Source of the DNA: Paralithodes platypus
Taxonomy: Eukaryota; Arthropoda; Malacostraca; Decapoda; Lithodidae
Direction of reading: 5' to 3'
NCBI GenBank assembly: GCA_032716605.1
Contig: CM064492.1
Coordinates: 54,284,364 to 54,348,363, forward strand
Length of the DNA: 64,000 nucleotides
This document shows, one piece after another, positions 23,186 to 36,400 of this stretch. The notes under the pieces were generated by a model that was not told the origin of the DNA, searched no databases, and was given only the letters and a program-made list of their open reading frames with translations. The number at the start of each line of letters is the position of its first letter. Position 1 is the stretch's first letter. Both the position numbers and the translations under genes were made by a program.

Positions 23186-24009
23186 CATTTTGAAGGTTCG
23201 ATTTGCTGTTCGGGGGCTCATATTTCGGTCAGGAATTATTATGTCTTAAACTGTACAACCACCTACAGTGGAAGATGGTACACATTTATTTCGGCAAGTC
23301 TGACACGCTGATGATGAAATAGTTTGAAGTACCTCCTTTCAATACATGTCCGAGTCAGTCTTTGGCCTCATTCAATGTTCATGGTTATAAAGTTGTCATA
23401 TAGCAGTGCACCAGATATATATATAGGTGTTTGTGCAAAATTATCAACTCCCCTAACCTGTTTGAATTAAAGATTAATGCCCCAGGATAGGAAATAGGCA
23501 CACAGATAATAGGCACACAGATAATAGGCACACAGATAATAATGAAAGTATTGTTCAGTATATTACACAATACTCACCTCCCGAGTTCCAGCTTCCTTTC
23601 CAGACATCCCACGCATGTGTCAAAAATACAGTAAGGTAATAAATGCATTACACATAGAATTATATGATGTATTGTTAGTATAAAATTGTATCAACTATGC
23701 TATTTGTTTACAGTTATGTTTTCTATATATGCACACATAAAATTTACAGAGTACGCTATATGCAATTACAGCATTTAGTATAATATTCAATACAAATTTT
23801 GCATTTTTATTGACAGCAATTGTAATCGTACTTAAGACCATGTAAGTTATTAAAGGTACACTTAATTAAACTAACTGCCATGCCTTTAATTAACGTGTAT
23901 ACAGGTCCTACCCACTAATGACCTACAGACTCAACCCTTTATCACAGGGGTAAGTGTTATTGTTGTTGTTGTTCTTGTTGTTGAATGCTGGTGTCGGTAA
24001 AGTATGTGT
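23186..24009 (+). other. Intron with a 15-bp triplicate
   Basis: AGATAATAGGCACAC is repeated three times at 23494-23540. A TTG run lies at 23958-23983. The remainder is unrecognised AT-rich sequence. Confidence 0.5.
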
Positions 24010-24285
24010 GCGTTTCCAGTTACAAGTGTGTGTGTGTGTTCGTTTCCAGTTACTCGGCTGTGTGTGTGTGTGTGTTTCCAGTTACTCGGCTGTGTGTGTG
24101 TGTGTGTTTTCAGTTACTCGGCTGTGTGTGTGTGTGTGTGTGTGTTTCCAGTTATTCGGCTGTGTGTGTGTGTGTGTGTGTGTTTCCAGTTACTCGGCTG
24201 TGTGTGTGTGTGTGTTTCCAGTTACTCGGCTGTGTGTGTGTGTGTGTTTCCAGTTACTCGGCTGTGTGTGTGTGTGTGTGTGCCA
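24010..24285 (+). repeat. GT-rich compound repeat with repeated TTTCCAG
   Basis: Eight GT runs of varied length are separated by TTTCCAGTTACTCGGC. Each junction has the form (TG)n-TTTCCAG, close to a 3' splice site. The ORFs of 100-170 residues across it (Cys-Val rich) are artefacts of the repeat. Confidence 0.9.
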
Positions 24286-24403
24286 AAGCATAGTTCTTTT
24301 ACTGTGTTTGTTATACTTATGTCCTTATCTATGTGCTCTCTTATCGCCCTATATGAAACAGGACACTAGAAATACTCACTTACGCCCATGTGATCCATCA
24401 ATT

Positions 24404-24774
24404 TTAAGGGGACATGGGCCGGTTTTCTGGACCATTTTCTCCCTCATGTTTAGCCCCATTAGTTTTTAGATGTTAAGATGTTTGCCCCATTAGTTAGTAG
24501 ATTTTAAGACCTTTCGCCCCATTTCTACGTCAATATTTAGACCTTTCGTGCTATTTAGGTGTCGATTTTTTTCCCTGGCGAACGATAGTGAGCCTGTAAT
24601 GTTGGAAGAATCGGCCTTTGGCCGGGACATTTTTCTACCGAAAAATGTACAAATTAATCTAGAAGGGGATCTAATGGATGTTTTTTTTTAAATTTGATGG
24701 AGGTCTAGGGAGGAAACTAGAAAAATAATGAATACATGCAAAAATCGGCCAAAAAGAGAACCATCCCCCCTTAA
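24404..24774. mobile_element. MITE family 2, copy E (371 bp)
   Basis: Same orientation as copy D. The ends are TTAAGGGGACATGGGCCGG and ACCATCCCCCCTTAA. The terminal TTAA is shared with the PalA copy that follows. Confidence 0.85.
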
Positions 24775-24985
24775 CCCCCTCCGGATTCAAGGACGCGTTT
24801 TTTCCTTTTTTCTGGTTATCAGTAGATGATCTTGTTTAGCTTAGGAAGGCGTTTTGGAAGTCTGGGTTAATGCATACTTACTTTACCCCATTGATTTTTA
24901 GAGGGCCATCATCAACTGCATAAAATTGTCTAATGTTCGCCAGAACTAAGTGCAAAAAGTTTAATCGCATAATGAAATGGCTAAA
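24771..24985. mobile_element. PalA MITE, copy 13
   Basis: It begins at the shared TTAA (TTAACCCCCTCCGG), with the arm CTGGTTATCAGTAGATGATC and the right arm AATTGTCTAATGTTCGCCAG. The right end is worn (ATGGCTAAAC). Confidence 0.7.
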
Positions 24986-25039
24986 CCCTTTCGTACACAA
25001 TGTTAGTCTCTACCCGTGGAACAACCTCAATAACAAAGA

Positions 25040-25410
25040 TTAAGGGGCTAGTGGCTGGTTTTATGGTCTATTTATTCATTTATTCACATATTTTTTTAGT
25101 TTCCTCGATTGGCCTCCATCAACCTTAGAAAAACACTGCCTAGACCCCCCTTCAAGATACATTTTTAAATTTTTCGGTAGAAAAATGTCCTGGCCAAAGG
25201 CCGATTCCTCTTAAAATTTCAGGCTTGCTGTTACTCGCCAGGAAAAAATCAACACCTAAATGACACGAAAGATCTTAAAATTGACAACGCAATGGGGCGA
25301 AAGGTGTTAAAATCGCCAAACTGATGGAACAAACGTCTTGCAATCTCAAAACTTATATACTAAACATGAGGGAGAAGGGGATTCAGAAAAAGCGACTACC
25401 TCCCCCTTAA
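25040..25410. mobile_element. MITE family 2, copy F (371 bp)
   Basis: Same orientation as copies A and C. Ends TTAAGGGGCTAGTGGCTGG and GCGACTACCTCCCCCTTAA. Confidence 0.8.
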
Positions 25411-25984
25411 AAACAGTAAACATGTTACTTTGTAGTTTACATGAAGCAAATTATGGCAGTCGTACAAACCCTCCACGACCCTTGACCATGTGTTGCTTCA
25501 TCTTTTGTTTGTCTATGTGAACACAAATTATGCAAAAGTCAAGACTGCCTGTAGCTAGCGTCCGTTCAAATTGAAAGAGTGATAGATAGCGAAATTCAGG
25601 GTACAGAGGAGTCAAAATACCTGGCCACGTGGACAATTAATTCGTTTTTGTCGTTGGAGGGGAGAAGGTGGACTAACGATGACTGGTTAGTATAAGACAG
25701 ATAATGAACAAATGTTCACTCTTGGGTTGGAAATTTGTGCCAGATAGGGGTGAGAATTTATTAAAAAGTGATTGCCACCTACTCTCTGTAAAGCAGAGAT
25801 AGTTCGAAGCCTGTTAATTGCTGGAGGCTCTTTTTAAAATTAATAAAATCGTCTAATAGTAGCTAGAATTGTGAAGAACATTGTTGATTATATTAGCGAT
25901 GATAGAGAGCGAGATGCAATATTGCGGCGAGTTGAAAAATATCTGAGATATATAAAGAACTAGATTTAATACCACTTAATATTT
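25411..25984 (+). other. Intron without recognised features
   Basis: Nothing firm. A worn PalA right-arm word (AAAATCGTCTAATAGTAGCT) lies near 25845. Confidence 0.4.
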
Positions 25985-26101
25985 GTAACTCCACAGAGCA
26001 AGAAGTTGCATGGGAAAGAAGAACCATTGGAGTTGGTTGAGCACACATAAGTTCTGTGAAACTAATTTGAGAAGAGCTGTTTTATGATCCTTCCAATAAT
26101 G
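25985..26101 (-). pseudogene. Fragment of a Jockey/CR1-group LINE reverse transcriptase
   Basis: Read on the - strand, about 38 residues (HYWKDHKTALLKLVSQNL, then a region with LNQLQWFF.P.QLLALW) match the block WKDHITSLAKAASQKLG...LNRLRWFFSPAQLLALY of the LINE at 58996-60207. It is isolated, diverged and without further coding flanks, so it is an old 5'- and 3'-truncated fragment. Confidence 0.7.
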
Positions 26102-26177
26102 ATCATGAGGACATTTGTTTATCGAAAAATGTACAAATATAACTTGAAGGGGGTCTGGGAGGGTATCGTATTGAATT

Positions 26178-26279
26178 AATTTGAATAAAGTCTGAAAAGG
26201 CGTTCTTGTTAGTCTAAGGGATAAACTAAAATAGCCAGAACAATACGACAATCCCCGAGCCTGATAGTGAAGGGGTTAA
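26178..26279. mobile_element. PalA MITE, right-half fragment
   Basis: AAAATAGCCAGAACAATACG and AGTGAAGGGGTTAA are the right arm and end. The left half is absent. Confidence 0.5.
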
Positions 26280-26689
26280 ACTGTGCCAAGTTGGCTATAA
26301 ACGGCCCCCTTGGTTCCACCCGGCGCCGTGAACATGTCGCCACTGCCCGCATAAATCCACGGCCACAAGTTCACAAGTTCAGGGTGTCAAACGAAAGTCA
26401 AATTCATTATTTTTAGTCTTTATTATTGTCTATGTATAGCTAAATTTGTGGTTTATAGTTCAAATTATGTCCTTCGAAGTGATCAAATAGCCAAAACAAT
26501 GCTATTTCAGGTTAATGTTCTGGTATTGTTTCTCATTTCATTCAAGTCTTCAAACAAAATTGATCCGGTTTGACAACCTGCACAAGTTCTCTGTCTCGGG
26601 GTATATAATTATACACAGGCAGGTCTTATGAATCAACCCCCACCCCTCCACACACCATAACGTTACCTACACCATAGTCGACACTGCAG

Positions 26690-26968
26690 TAAAGGGGAGT
26701 TGTCTGGACCCCCTTATCCCTTAGAATTACTTGTTTAGAACAATTACTTTCAAGATTTCGACGTTTCGTGCCATTTAGGTGTCAATGTTTTTCCCAGCGA
26801 GCGATAGCGAACCTGCAATTTATGAGTACTCGGCCTTTGGCCGATTGCATTTTGTTTAACCAAAAAATACACTACTTTATCTCGAAAGTGGGACTTGGAG
26901 ATATTTGTTTAAGTTTGATAGAAGTTTAGGGAGGAAACCAAAAAAAGTAATAATATATATATATATAT
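26690..26968. mobile_element. MITE family 2, partial copy G
   Basis: It retains GTGCCATTTAGGTGTCAATG, GCGAGCGATAGCGAACCTGC and GATAGAAGTTTAGGGAGGAAAC. The left end reads TAAAGGGGAGTTG, and the right end has been lost next to a TA run. Confidence 0.6.
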
Positions 26969-27578
26969 ATAATGAATTTTGTTTTACTTCATTTACTATT
27001 AGATGACCAGAGACACTAGCAAGTTAGGAAACTACACAATCCTATTCGGAAATTGAAATCGGTTTCTTTTGGTTTTGAGCCGAGCGTGCTAGCCAATGCA
27101 CCACAGGTCACCTTGCCCTATGCTTCAGCATACTATATGAAAGACATTCTAGAAGCAAGGAACGTGACATAGGGAGCAGTAGGTGGTGATGGTGAGAATA
27201 GTATTAGGAAAAGGAGTCGGGGATTAACTCAGCTTGTCTGACCGAAATGTATAGTTATGTAGAAGTATTTGGGCAAACTAGGAATGAACAGGACATATAT
27301 ACATGGAGGAGAGACAAAGTATATTTGCGTATATTTGTACATACATTCATGAAGAAAAAGAGACAGGTCATTGATAAATTTGGTAGCTCGAATCTCTGGA
27401 AGCAATGATGAATGTAGTAGAACACGGTATACTACCGTATTGAGGAATTTTAGGTAGTTTCGTATGCATAAATTATCACATCGGTTAGGTATTACGGAAC
27501 CTTGTGCGAAACCAACTTTAACCTTTAGTGTACGATCTCGTCTTTTTCTGGTGATAACTACGATTTATTTTATATACA

Positions 27579-27641
<63 letters not shown>

Positions 27642-27650
27642 TATAGTGTT
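26969..27650 (+). other. Intron with TA/GA repeat and a tRNA-like remnant
   Basis: TA repeat at 27579-27622 followed by GA to 27640. On the - strand near 27075-27115, GGTGCATTGGCTAGCACGCT resembles an A box, which suggests a worn SINE. No exon. Confidence 0.4.
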
Positions 27651-27651
27651 A

Positions 27652-27725
27652 TGACCCAGCCACAGTTCGAACCCAGGCCAGTAGTGCAGCACTCCAACAT
27701 CTTAACCACTAGGCCACTGAGGAGC
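27652..27725 (-). other. tRNA-like sequence (SINE head)
   Basis: On the - strand TGGCCTAGTGGTTAAGAT is an excellent A box, and GGGTTCGAACTG follows at B-box spacing. It looks like the tRNA-derived 5' part of a SINE, with poly-A/T and low-complexity DNA around. Pairing of the acceptor ends is poor, so a functional tRNA is not claimed. Confidence 0.55.
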
Positions 27726-27787
27726 TTAAAGTAGTGGCTTCATATAAGATTTATCGCACTCATTGAGATCAATGTATGTAATTTTGT

Positions 27788-28770
27788 CTATGAAAAAAAA
27801 AAAAAAAAAAAAAAAAAATGTCTTGATACTGGACAATATTTCAATTGCAAGTATTTGTAAGTAAAGCCCGTATCACACAGCTTATTTCATGCAATGTTGT
27901 ATTTTATGGGAGGCTGCGTATTCTGTTTTAAGTTCAGATAAATTGTGAGATATTTAGTGGGGTAAATACTGGATACTGTGCCCGTCATAATATGACTGTG
28001 GTAAGAAATAGGCCGATAGCTTTTTCCGGTCTGAATGTCAAACTGAACACATGGATATATTATATGCAACGACATTATTATAACTAGAAATATTTTAACT
28101 TAAACGTCATCTGAAACATTATATTATTTATAGTTTATTTATCATTGCCGCGTTGTTACCAGAGAAAATATTACACTCGAAAGTTTTGTCAGTAGTACCA
28201 ATATTAAAATGAACAAACCGCCTTTATCAGTGAATAACTATAAATCTGACTTATGTTAAATAATAATAGTAATTGTAATAATAATAATAATAATAATACC
28301 ACCTGCTCTACAATTCGCTAGTAAGCTGTACTTTCATTAATATAAAAAAGGTGTAGGAATAGCAAGCAGAGAGACAAAGGTGAATGAAAGACCCACGACA
28401 AATGTAGACAAACGGAGAATGTACTGTACTCATATTAAGTGTTACCTTACCACCCTACCATAGTCCTTTACTCCCAACCCCCACACATAATGCTGCCCGA
28501 GAACAACCCTCTGCGGATCCGCTAATAGAGTGAAGTGAGATTAACTGAAATGCCCCTCCCTCTTTGCCAGGTATAAACAAACAAGAGTGGTGGTGATGGT
28601 GGGAGTTGGCATGGCCCACCCCTCCCCCCAAAACAGTGTTGTGCCCATTGATCAGGCGTCCCTCTTTCATCGTGTTACCATGGTGACGAGATGCTGGGCT
28701 GCCGGGGATGCCACACACCGCCATACAACCACCACACCACCCCTCACACCCGGATACATACTACGACCAC
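27788..28770 (+). other. Intron with poly-A and AAT repeats
   Basis: Poly-A at 27788-27819 and (AAT)n at 28277-28297. Otherwise nothing is recognised before the 75-bp minisatellite. Confidence 0.45.
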
Positions 28771-29480
28771 TTACGTTCGTCGTATCTTCCTAGCCATATT
28801 GTATCTTAACAATACAACCACCCCTCACCCGGATACTACAACCACTTACGTTCGTCGTATCTTCCTAGCCATGTTGTATCTTAACAATACAACCACCCCT
28901 CACCCGGATACTATAATCACTTACGATCGTCGTATCTTCCTAGCCATATTGTATCTTAACAATACAACCACCCCTCACCCGGATACTATAATCACTTACG
29001 ATCGTCGGATCTTCCTAGCCATGTTGTATCTTAACAATACAACCACCCCTCACCCGGATACTATAATCACTTACGATCGTCGTATCTTCCTAGCCATGTT
29101 GTATCTTAACAATACAACCACCCCTCACCCGGATACTATAATCACTTACGATCGTCGTATCTTCCTAGCCATGTTGTATCTTAACAATACAACCACCCCT
29201 CACCCGGATACTATAATCACTTACGATCGTCGTATCTTCCTAGCCATGTTGTATCTTAACAATACAACCACCCCTCACCCGGATACTATAACCACTTACG
29301 AGCGTCGTATCTTCTTAGCCATGTTGTATCTTAACACAACAATACAACCACCCCTCACCCGGATACTATAACCACTTACGATCGTCGCATCTTTTCCTAT
29401 CGTGTTCATATTTTAATCCAATACAACCATCCCTCACCAGGTTATTATACAACCACTTATGATATCGCATCTCTTTATCA
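28736..29480 (+). repeat. 75-bp minisatellite, about 9 units
   Basis: Each unit contains ACCACCCCTCACCCGGATAC, TCGTCGTATCTTCCTAGCC and TTGTATCTTAACAATACA. Outer units are diverged and inner ones nearly identical. The 75-bp period is a multiple of three, so one frame stays open (28691-29371, 226 residues). No start context, splice sites or protein family support coding. Confidence 0.9.
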
Positions 29481-29636
29481 CCGTCGTATCTCAACACTCG
29501 ACAATACATCCATTCCTCACCCTCTAGATACTACAACCACTTACGACGTCGCATCTCCGTCATATCTTGACATCCGACATCGTAACTCTGGTGTTAGCAA
29601 TACTCGGACCATGGTATAATTAGGCCACAGTTGCTT

Positions 29637-29940
29637 AACCCTATTTGGGTCGAGGTGGGTCGTTTTGAACCCTCCCTGTTTCACTCCATTAGTTTGAAGT
29701 TTCATTTGTTTTGTTTGTCAATTATAAGACTTCGCCCCATTCAGGTGTCGATATTCTCTGGGCGAATTATAGCTAGCCTGCAATTTAGGAGAAAACGGCC
29801 TTCGGCCGGGAATATTTTCTACCAATATATGTACATATACAATACAGTATAATCTTGGGTGGAGTGTTTTCTTTAGGTTCAAGGTGGTCTGGGAGGCGGG
29901 TTTTTTGTATATGTTCAAGGGGGCAAACTAAAAATTAATT
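29637..29940. mobile_element. MITE family 2, diverged copy H
   Basis: It shares GACTTCGCCCCATTCAGGTG, AACGGCCTTCGGCCGGGAA and AGGTTCAAGGTGGTCTGGGA with the family. The left end is TTAACCCTATTTGGG and the right end is not clear. Confidence 0.6.
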
Positions 29941-29984
29941 TCTCGAAATTGGCAAAGGTAATCAAAACTCTCAACAATAATTGA

Positions 29985-30192
29985 ACAAAATATCATAATA
30001 ACCCCTAACACGTCGCAGCAGACAGTGTTGACCTAACCTTACTAAACCTAACCTAACTATAGCGCCTACTATAATTATATATTTATCATAAATATCATAA
30101 TAACCCCTAACACGTCGCAGCAGACAGTGTTGACCTAACCTTACTAAACCTAACCTAATTATAGCGCCTACTATAATTATATATTTATCTAA
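29985..30192. repeat. Direct duplication, about 104-bp unit, 2 copies
   Basis: ATATCATAATAACCCCTAAC through ATTATATATTTATC occurs twice almost unchanged. It contains CCTAACCTAA-like words. Confidence 0.9.
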
Positions 30193-30552
30193 CCTTGGCT
30201 ATTTAGGATTATGGCCATTTAGGATTTCGACTGTTTGACCTTCCATCTAGGACCGTAATCCTATGTATCTAGCTATCTATTACCAGGCGCCTTGATCCGC
30301 AAGGGGGTGGCCACGAATGAAACGCCCAATAATAAACATGGAGAGTGCCTAGCCAATATCCGAGAGACTATGGTACTGGAGGCTGTTTTTATTTGTTATT
30401 TTTATTTGTAATCAATATATTTATTTTATTATTATTATGTTTGTTTGTAATTGGTTTGATCTGTTAATTAAGCTCCGAAGGGAACATTACAAAGGCACAC
30501 TTAAAGAAATATCCTCTCTAGACCACGCCTGTCATTATTATAGCTTACCCAT
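30193..30552 (+). other. Intron, unrecognised
   Basis: Nothing recognised. Confidence 0.35.
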
Positions 30553-30767
30553 TTAACCCCTTCAGCACCATGATGCCTTTTTACCTTTGATTCTGTCTAA
30601 CATTCTATGATTATATGCAGTTAAAAAGAAGGACCTATGTTACTAAGAGGGTTAGTTCAAGTAGTATTTGCCCATTTGAGTCACATAGGTAAATTACAAA
30701 CTAAAGAAAGTCGTCTAATGGTAACCAGCATATGATGAAAATTGCGTAATGGTAGTGAAGGACTTAA
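30553..30767. mobile_element. PalA MITE, copy 14
   Basis: TTAA ends, TTAACCCCTTCAGCACC at the left and GTGAAGGACTTAA at the right, with AAAGTCGTCTAATGGTAACC in the right arm. A fragment of MITE family 1 (TTTAAGGGGCATCAC) follows at 30777. Confidence 0.7.
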
Positions 30768-30816
30768 TCATAATATTTTAAGGGGCATCACAAGAGAGCT
30801 TTAATCGTCATTTGTA

Positions 30817-32145
<1,329 letters not shown>

Positions 32146-32312
32146 TTAACCCTTTCAGTATACCCGAATGTAGTCATTAAGCTTTAAAATGGTTTGTTGG
32201 AGTTAAAGGATAACTGAGATATATGTTACCCTTTTTTTGGTACAGATCTTTCCTAAGCTGTATAAAATCGTCTAGTGTTAGTAAGTTTAACATAAAGACG
32301 CCAAGGGCTTAA
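32146..32312. mobile_element. PalA MITE, copy 15 (internally deleted)
   Basis: TTAA at both ends, TTAACCCTTTCAG at the left, and AAAATCGTCTAGTGTTAGTA in the right arm. About 50 bp of the left arm are missing. Confidence 0.65.
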
Positions 32313-32764
32313 TTGATTCTGCTAAATAAATCATACATTATGTTATTCCTTATCAATACATTAGATAACATAGTATATTGTTCTCTACCTTATTGTTTTT
32401 CTCCTACTTCTGCTAAATATGTAATGCATTATAACATTTCTTATCAATACATTACATAACGTATTTTTTCATACTCTTCCTTATTGTTATTTTTGTCTTA
32501 ATGTTGTTAAATAAATCAGGCATTATGTTGTTCCTTATCAATACATTGCAGCACATATTCTTTCCTTGTATCATAATATCATATCCTACTTGTTTTCCAT
32601 TATTTCATAGCCGTATTATATTATCATGCCTCTCCTTAAATAAAATCCAAGTAATGGATACTAGATTTGTTTACAACACTCTCGAACACCGCTTCTCTCT
32701 TTTTATGTAAGAAGTATTATAAACGAGATATGTATATCAGTATAATCACCACATCTAACAAACA

Positions 32765-32840
<76 letters not shown>

Positions 32841-33400
32841 ATATAAACACTTTATATTTTCTGCTAACACCAAATTCGACAGTACACACATCATATACAA
32901 CAACTGTATATGTCACTACACATGTTATATTCTTTACTTCCTACCAATTACAGTAACTTGATCTTCCTACTTGCATCTATTATTTCTACCTATGCCAATT
33001 ATATATCTACCTACGCCTATTATATTTGTACCGTCACCTATTATTTCTACCTATGCCTATTATATATATATATATATATGCCTATTATATATCTACCTGC
33101 ACCTATTATTTTTACATATACCAATTATATTTCTACCTACACTTATTATTTCTACATATGGTCATTATATACCTACCTATTCCTAGCATAGATTTACCTA
33201 TGCCTATTATATTTCTACCTCCACCTATTATTTCTACCTATGTCTATTATAGATCTACCTATGCCTATAATATATCCACCTATGCCTTTTATTTCTACCT
33301 ATGGCTATTATATATATACTTCCACCTATTATATTTCTACCTGCACCAATTATTTCTCTCCGTGCCTCTCCCCCACACACCCCCTCTCTACCCCTTCCCT
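32313..33400 (+). repeat. AT-rich intron with CT/TA run and CTACCTATGCC minisatellite
   Basis: CT then TA at 32766-32838. From about 32980 to 33350 there are degenerate 18-24-bp units of CTACCTATGCCTATTATAT. Tyr/Ile-rich ORFs across the array are artefacts. Confidence 0.75.
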
Positions 33401-34218
33401 GCCTTGTAGCATATCGGTAATGACAAGGGTAAGTACATTGTCGTGTTTTTGTTTGCACTCTTAGATTTAGAGTTTTTCAAGTATCATTCAAGAATATACA
33501 TAAATCTGTAGCTGTTGTGTTTTTACTAATGAATATATTAATATTTTTGTGTATGTGAGATAAAAAGAAACTTTGCCTTGAATGGATCAGTCATGCAATT
33601 TTTTGTATAAAATCTAGTCCTTATCTGCTATATTAAAAAAAAAAAAAAAATATATATAAGGGGGCGGGTGCAACTCCCCTCCCCCTCCCGTCCCCTCCCC
33701 ATTGTCCCATCTTAGAGCTTCCCCCTCCCCCCTCCCTGCCCTCCTGTAACCCCCCCCCCCTCCCCCCTTTCCCCTTATCATCATGGCACTCAGATATTAG
33801 TACTATAGTTGTCCCCTCACAGTCCAGACTAATGTTCATAAAAAAGGACGAAATGAGAACACTTCGGTGTCAACTCCAATCCAATTAGACGATGAGCCGA
33901 TCTGTAGTAGTTTCCCATCAATACCGATATACCAGCCTTGTACCCATTGTCAATTCCAAGTTTCTTCCTTCCCCACTGAGAAAGAAAACGAAATCCTTGT
34001 ACTACGTTCAAGTTGTAATGATTGTTTTCTCATCTACATTATAGGGATATCAAGAACCACTCATTTGTACCGAGAACCAATCCTGTCTATCAAGAACCAC
34101 TAATTTATATCAAGAACCAATCATTTATATCAAGAACCAATCACTGATAATCTTGTTTAACCAGCCAAGCAAATGTTCCCTGGCGTCTACCTGTCCTCAT
34201 TTGCATATGTATATAATT
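33401..34218 (+). repeat. Intron with C-rich tract and a 23-bp tandem
   Basis: Poly-A/TA at 33635-33660 and C-rich sequence at 33660-33775. ATATCAAGAACCAATCATTT-type units are repeated four to five times at 34048-34145. No exon recognised. Confidence 0.6.
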
Positions 34219-34434
34219 ATAACCCTATCAGTACCGGCGACGTCTTTTTTACTTGTTTGTAGCTTTATTTAGAATATTTTATGAAGCTTACGAAGGATAT
34301 ACGGTAGCTAAAAGGATTACTGGAGATAGTCTGATAGCCTTTTAACGGGTAGACGTCCTTTCTAAGCTGAATAAAATCGTCCAATCGTTGCCAGAAGATA
34401 ATGAAAAAGGATGTCACCGGCTCTGCATGGGTTG
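34219..34434. mobile_element. PalA MITE, copy 16
   Basis: It most resembles copy 11 (GGCGACGTC, CTAAAAGGATTACTGGAGAT, AAAATCGTCCAATCGTTGCC). The terminal TTAAs are worn. Confidence 0.65.
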
Positions 34435-34579
34435 AGTAATTCCTTCAAGTATAATAATATATAGTCTAACAAGTTCAGAGAGATTATTGAAGACCTAGCA
34501 TAATTTTTTCAGTCCCCCCTTTTGAAATTTTCTGGTAATGGCGCCAATAGAGAACGGTAGTCCAGGTTCTCAAGTGTTT

Positions 34580-34935
34580 TTTTTTTGTGGTTTTGTGTGT
34601 TTGTGTGTGTAGTCCTTTTAGTGTTCCTGATTATAAAGCTCTGTTATATATCTGTGTTCATCTGTTATTGTCTTTATACTCTCTACTTTGTCTTATTCCT
34701 TTTCTTTTCATCTGTTATAGTCTTTCTTCTTTCTACTGTGTCTTATTCCTTTTCTTTTCATCTTTTAATGTTTTTCTTCTTTCTACTTTGTCTTATTCCC
34801 TTTCTGTTCATATTTTATTGTCTTTCATCTCTGATTTGTCTTATTCCTTTTCTGTTCATCTTGTATTGTCTTTTATCTCTCTGATTTATCTTATTCCTTG
34901 TCTGTTCACCTGTCGTGGTCTTTTATTGTATCAGC
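34580..34935 (+). repeat. TTGTCTTATTCC minisatellite, about 5-6 units
   Basis: Units of about 54 bp with TTGTCTTATTCCTTTTCTGT and TCATCTTTTATTGTCTTTC. The ORFs with repeated Phe/Leu are artefacts. Confidence 0.8.
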
Positions 34936-35176
34936 TTTGTCTTATTATTTTAATATATTGAATGGCTCTCTCTTCTGTTTTATAATATGATACTGTAATT
35001 TATATTTAACATACCTTTATAATTATTTTGTGACTATAATGTTGTTTTTTGTCCTGTATTTACAATATGTTCAAACATTCCCTTTCAACACATGCCAGAT
35101 TAGTGTTTTTCCTCAATCTACGTTCACAATCTCAAATTTAACGTTAATGAATGAACCAGTTACTTGTCCAGGCGAT

Positions 35177-35398
35177 TGTACAGTTACCCTCATAAATTAT
35201 GTTCCTCACTGTGATCTTATACGATGAAATATAATGCCCATGATTGAATTACAAGTGTATAGTTTCTTATGCAGTGGTTAACTCATCTGATTAGTCAACT
35301 GGGAATTAAAAGAAACCACACTTGCATTTCATTCATACTATTTGACTTTCGTACATAAGATCACTACGAGGAACAGAACTTATGTGGGCAACTGTACA
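35177..35398. mobile_element. MITE with GTACAGT ends, copy 3
   Basis: TGTACAGTTACCCTCATAAA..TTCCTCACTGTGATCTTATA at the left is matched in inverted form by CATAAGATCACTACGAGGAA..GTGGGCAACTGTACA at the right. Confidence 0.7.
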
Positions 35399-35999
35399 TA
35401 TATTGGATTCTGGTTCATTGTTCATTGTTCACTTAGCCTCCGTTTTCTTATTGTTTATTTGTTCATTATGGAACTTGTGGTGGATGTTTTCATATATGTT
35501 TGTTTGTCTGCCAGATAACTCTTAGATGGTCTGATGGATTTTCATGAAACTTGATAGGTATATCCGCCTATCTGGGCAGTCTAGGCGATGGGCTCTAAAC
35601 AAAATTGACCTTACTCCAAGATTTAGATAATTTGGAATCCCTAGATATATTCAGTGTCTAATTAAATTCCAGTGTCAATAAGTGTAATTTTGTGTTATAT
35701 ACAATTGGAAAGACAAATTGAGAAATAAGTAAAGTACATTAGGTTACATAATGTGGTTAGATTAGGATGATCAAAGGTAATTAACTTGTGATTGTTTGGT
35801 TGTTTGTTATACGGTTAGATAATAATAATTCCAGATGTAGGGATTATAGTTATGTTAGTTATAATGGTAATGATGATGGTGATAATGATGCCAATGAGAG
35901 TGATGTTGGTGTTTATGGTGGTAGTGATGATGATAGTGATATTGGGTATGATGGTAGTGAGGATAGTGATGTTGGATATAATGGTAGTGGTGATTATAG

Positions 36000-36043
<44 letters not shown>

Positions 36044-36314
36044 GTTCATATATTATCTCATTCATTGGTTCACTGAGTATTGTCTCATTCACTGGTTCGA
36101 TTTTCATATAGTGTCTCACTCACTGGTTCTGTCTATAAAAATCATACATGTGTGGGAATGATCATTTACTTTATTTTGTTATACATCTTTTTATAGTTTT
36201 GTTGTATCTTGAATATCCTAGCATAATGTAGTTTACTTGGATTTATTATCGTTTATTTATGTTTTATTTGGTTGAGTTGTCCTTCGTGCTTCCTTGTAAA
36301 CGTTTGATATTGTT

Positions 36315-36378
<64 letters not shown>

Positions 36379-36400
36379 ACATAGGTACAGTAGTTTCCCC
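35399..36400 (+). repeat. Intron with GATGATG-like, TA and CT repeats
   Basis: Degenerate GGTAGTGATGATAGTGAT-type repeat at 35865-36000, TA run at 36007-36040, and CT run at 36318-36375. No exon recognised. Confidence 0.7.

Noticed and set aside
27652..27725. Functional tRNA gene
   Set aside because: A and B boxes are good, but the acceptor and other stems do not pair well. A SINE head is more likely. The same holds for 18908-18976 and the composite repeats near 41 kb.
28691..29371. 226-codon ORF
   Set aside because: It is the translation of a 75-bp minisatellite and has no family similarity or gene structure.
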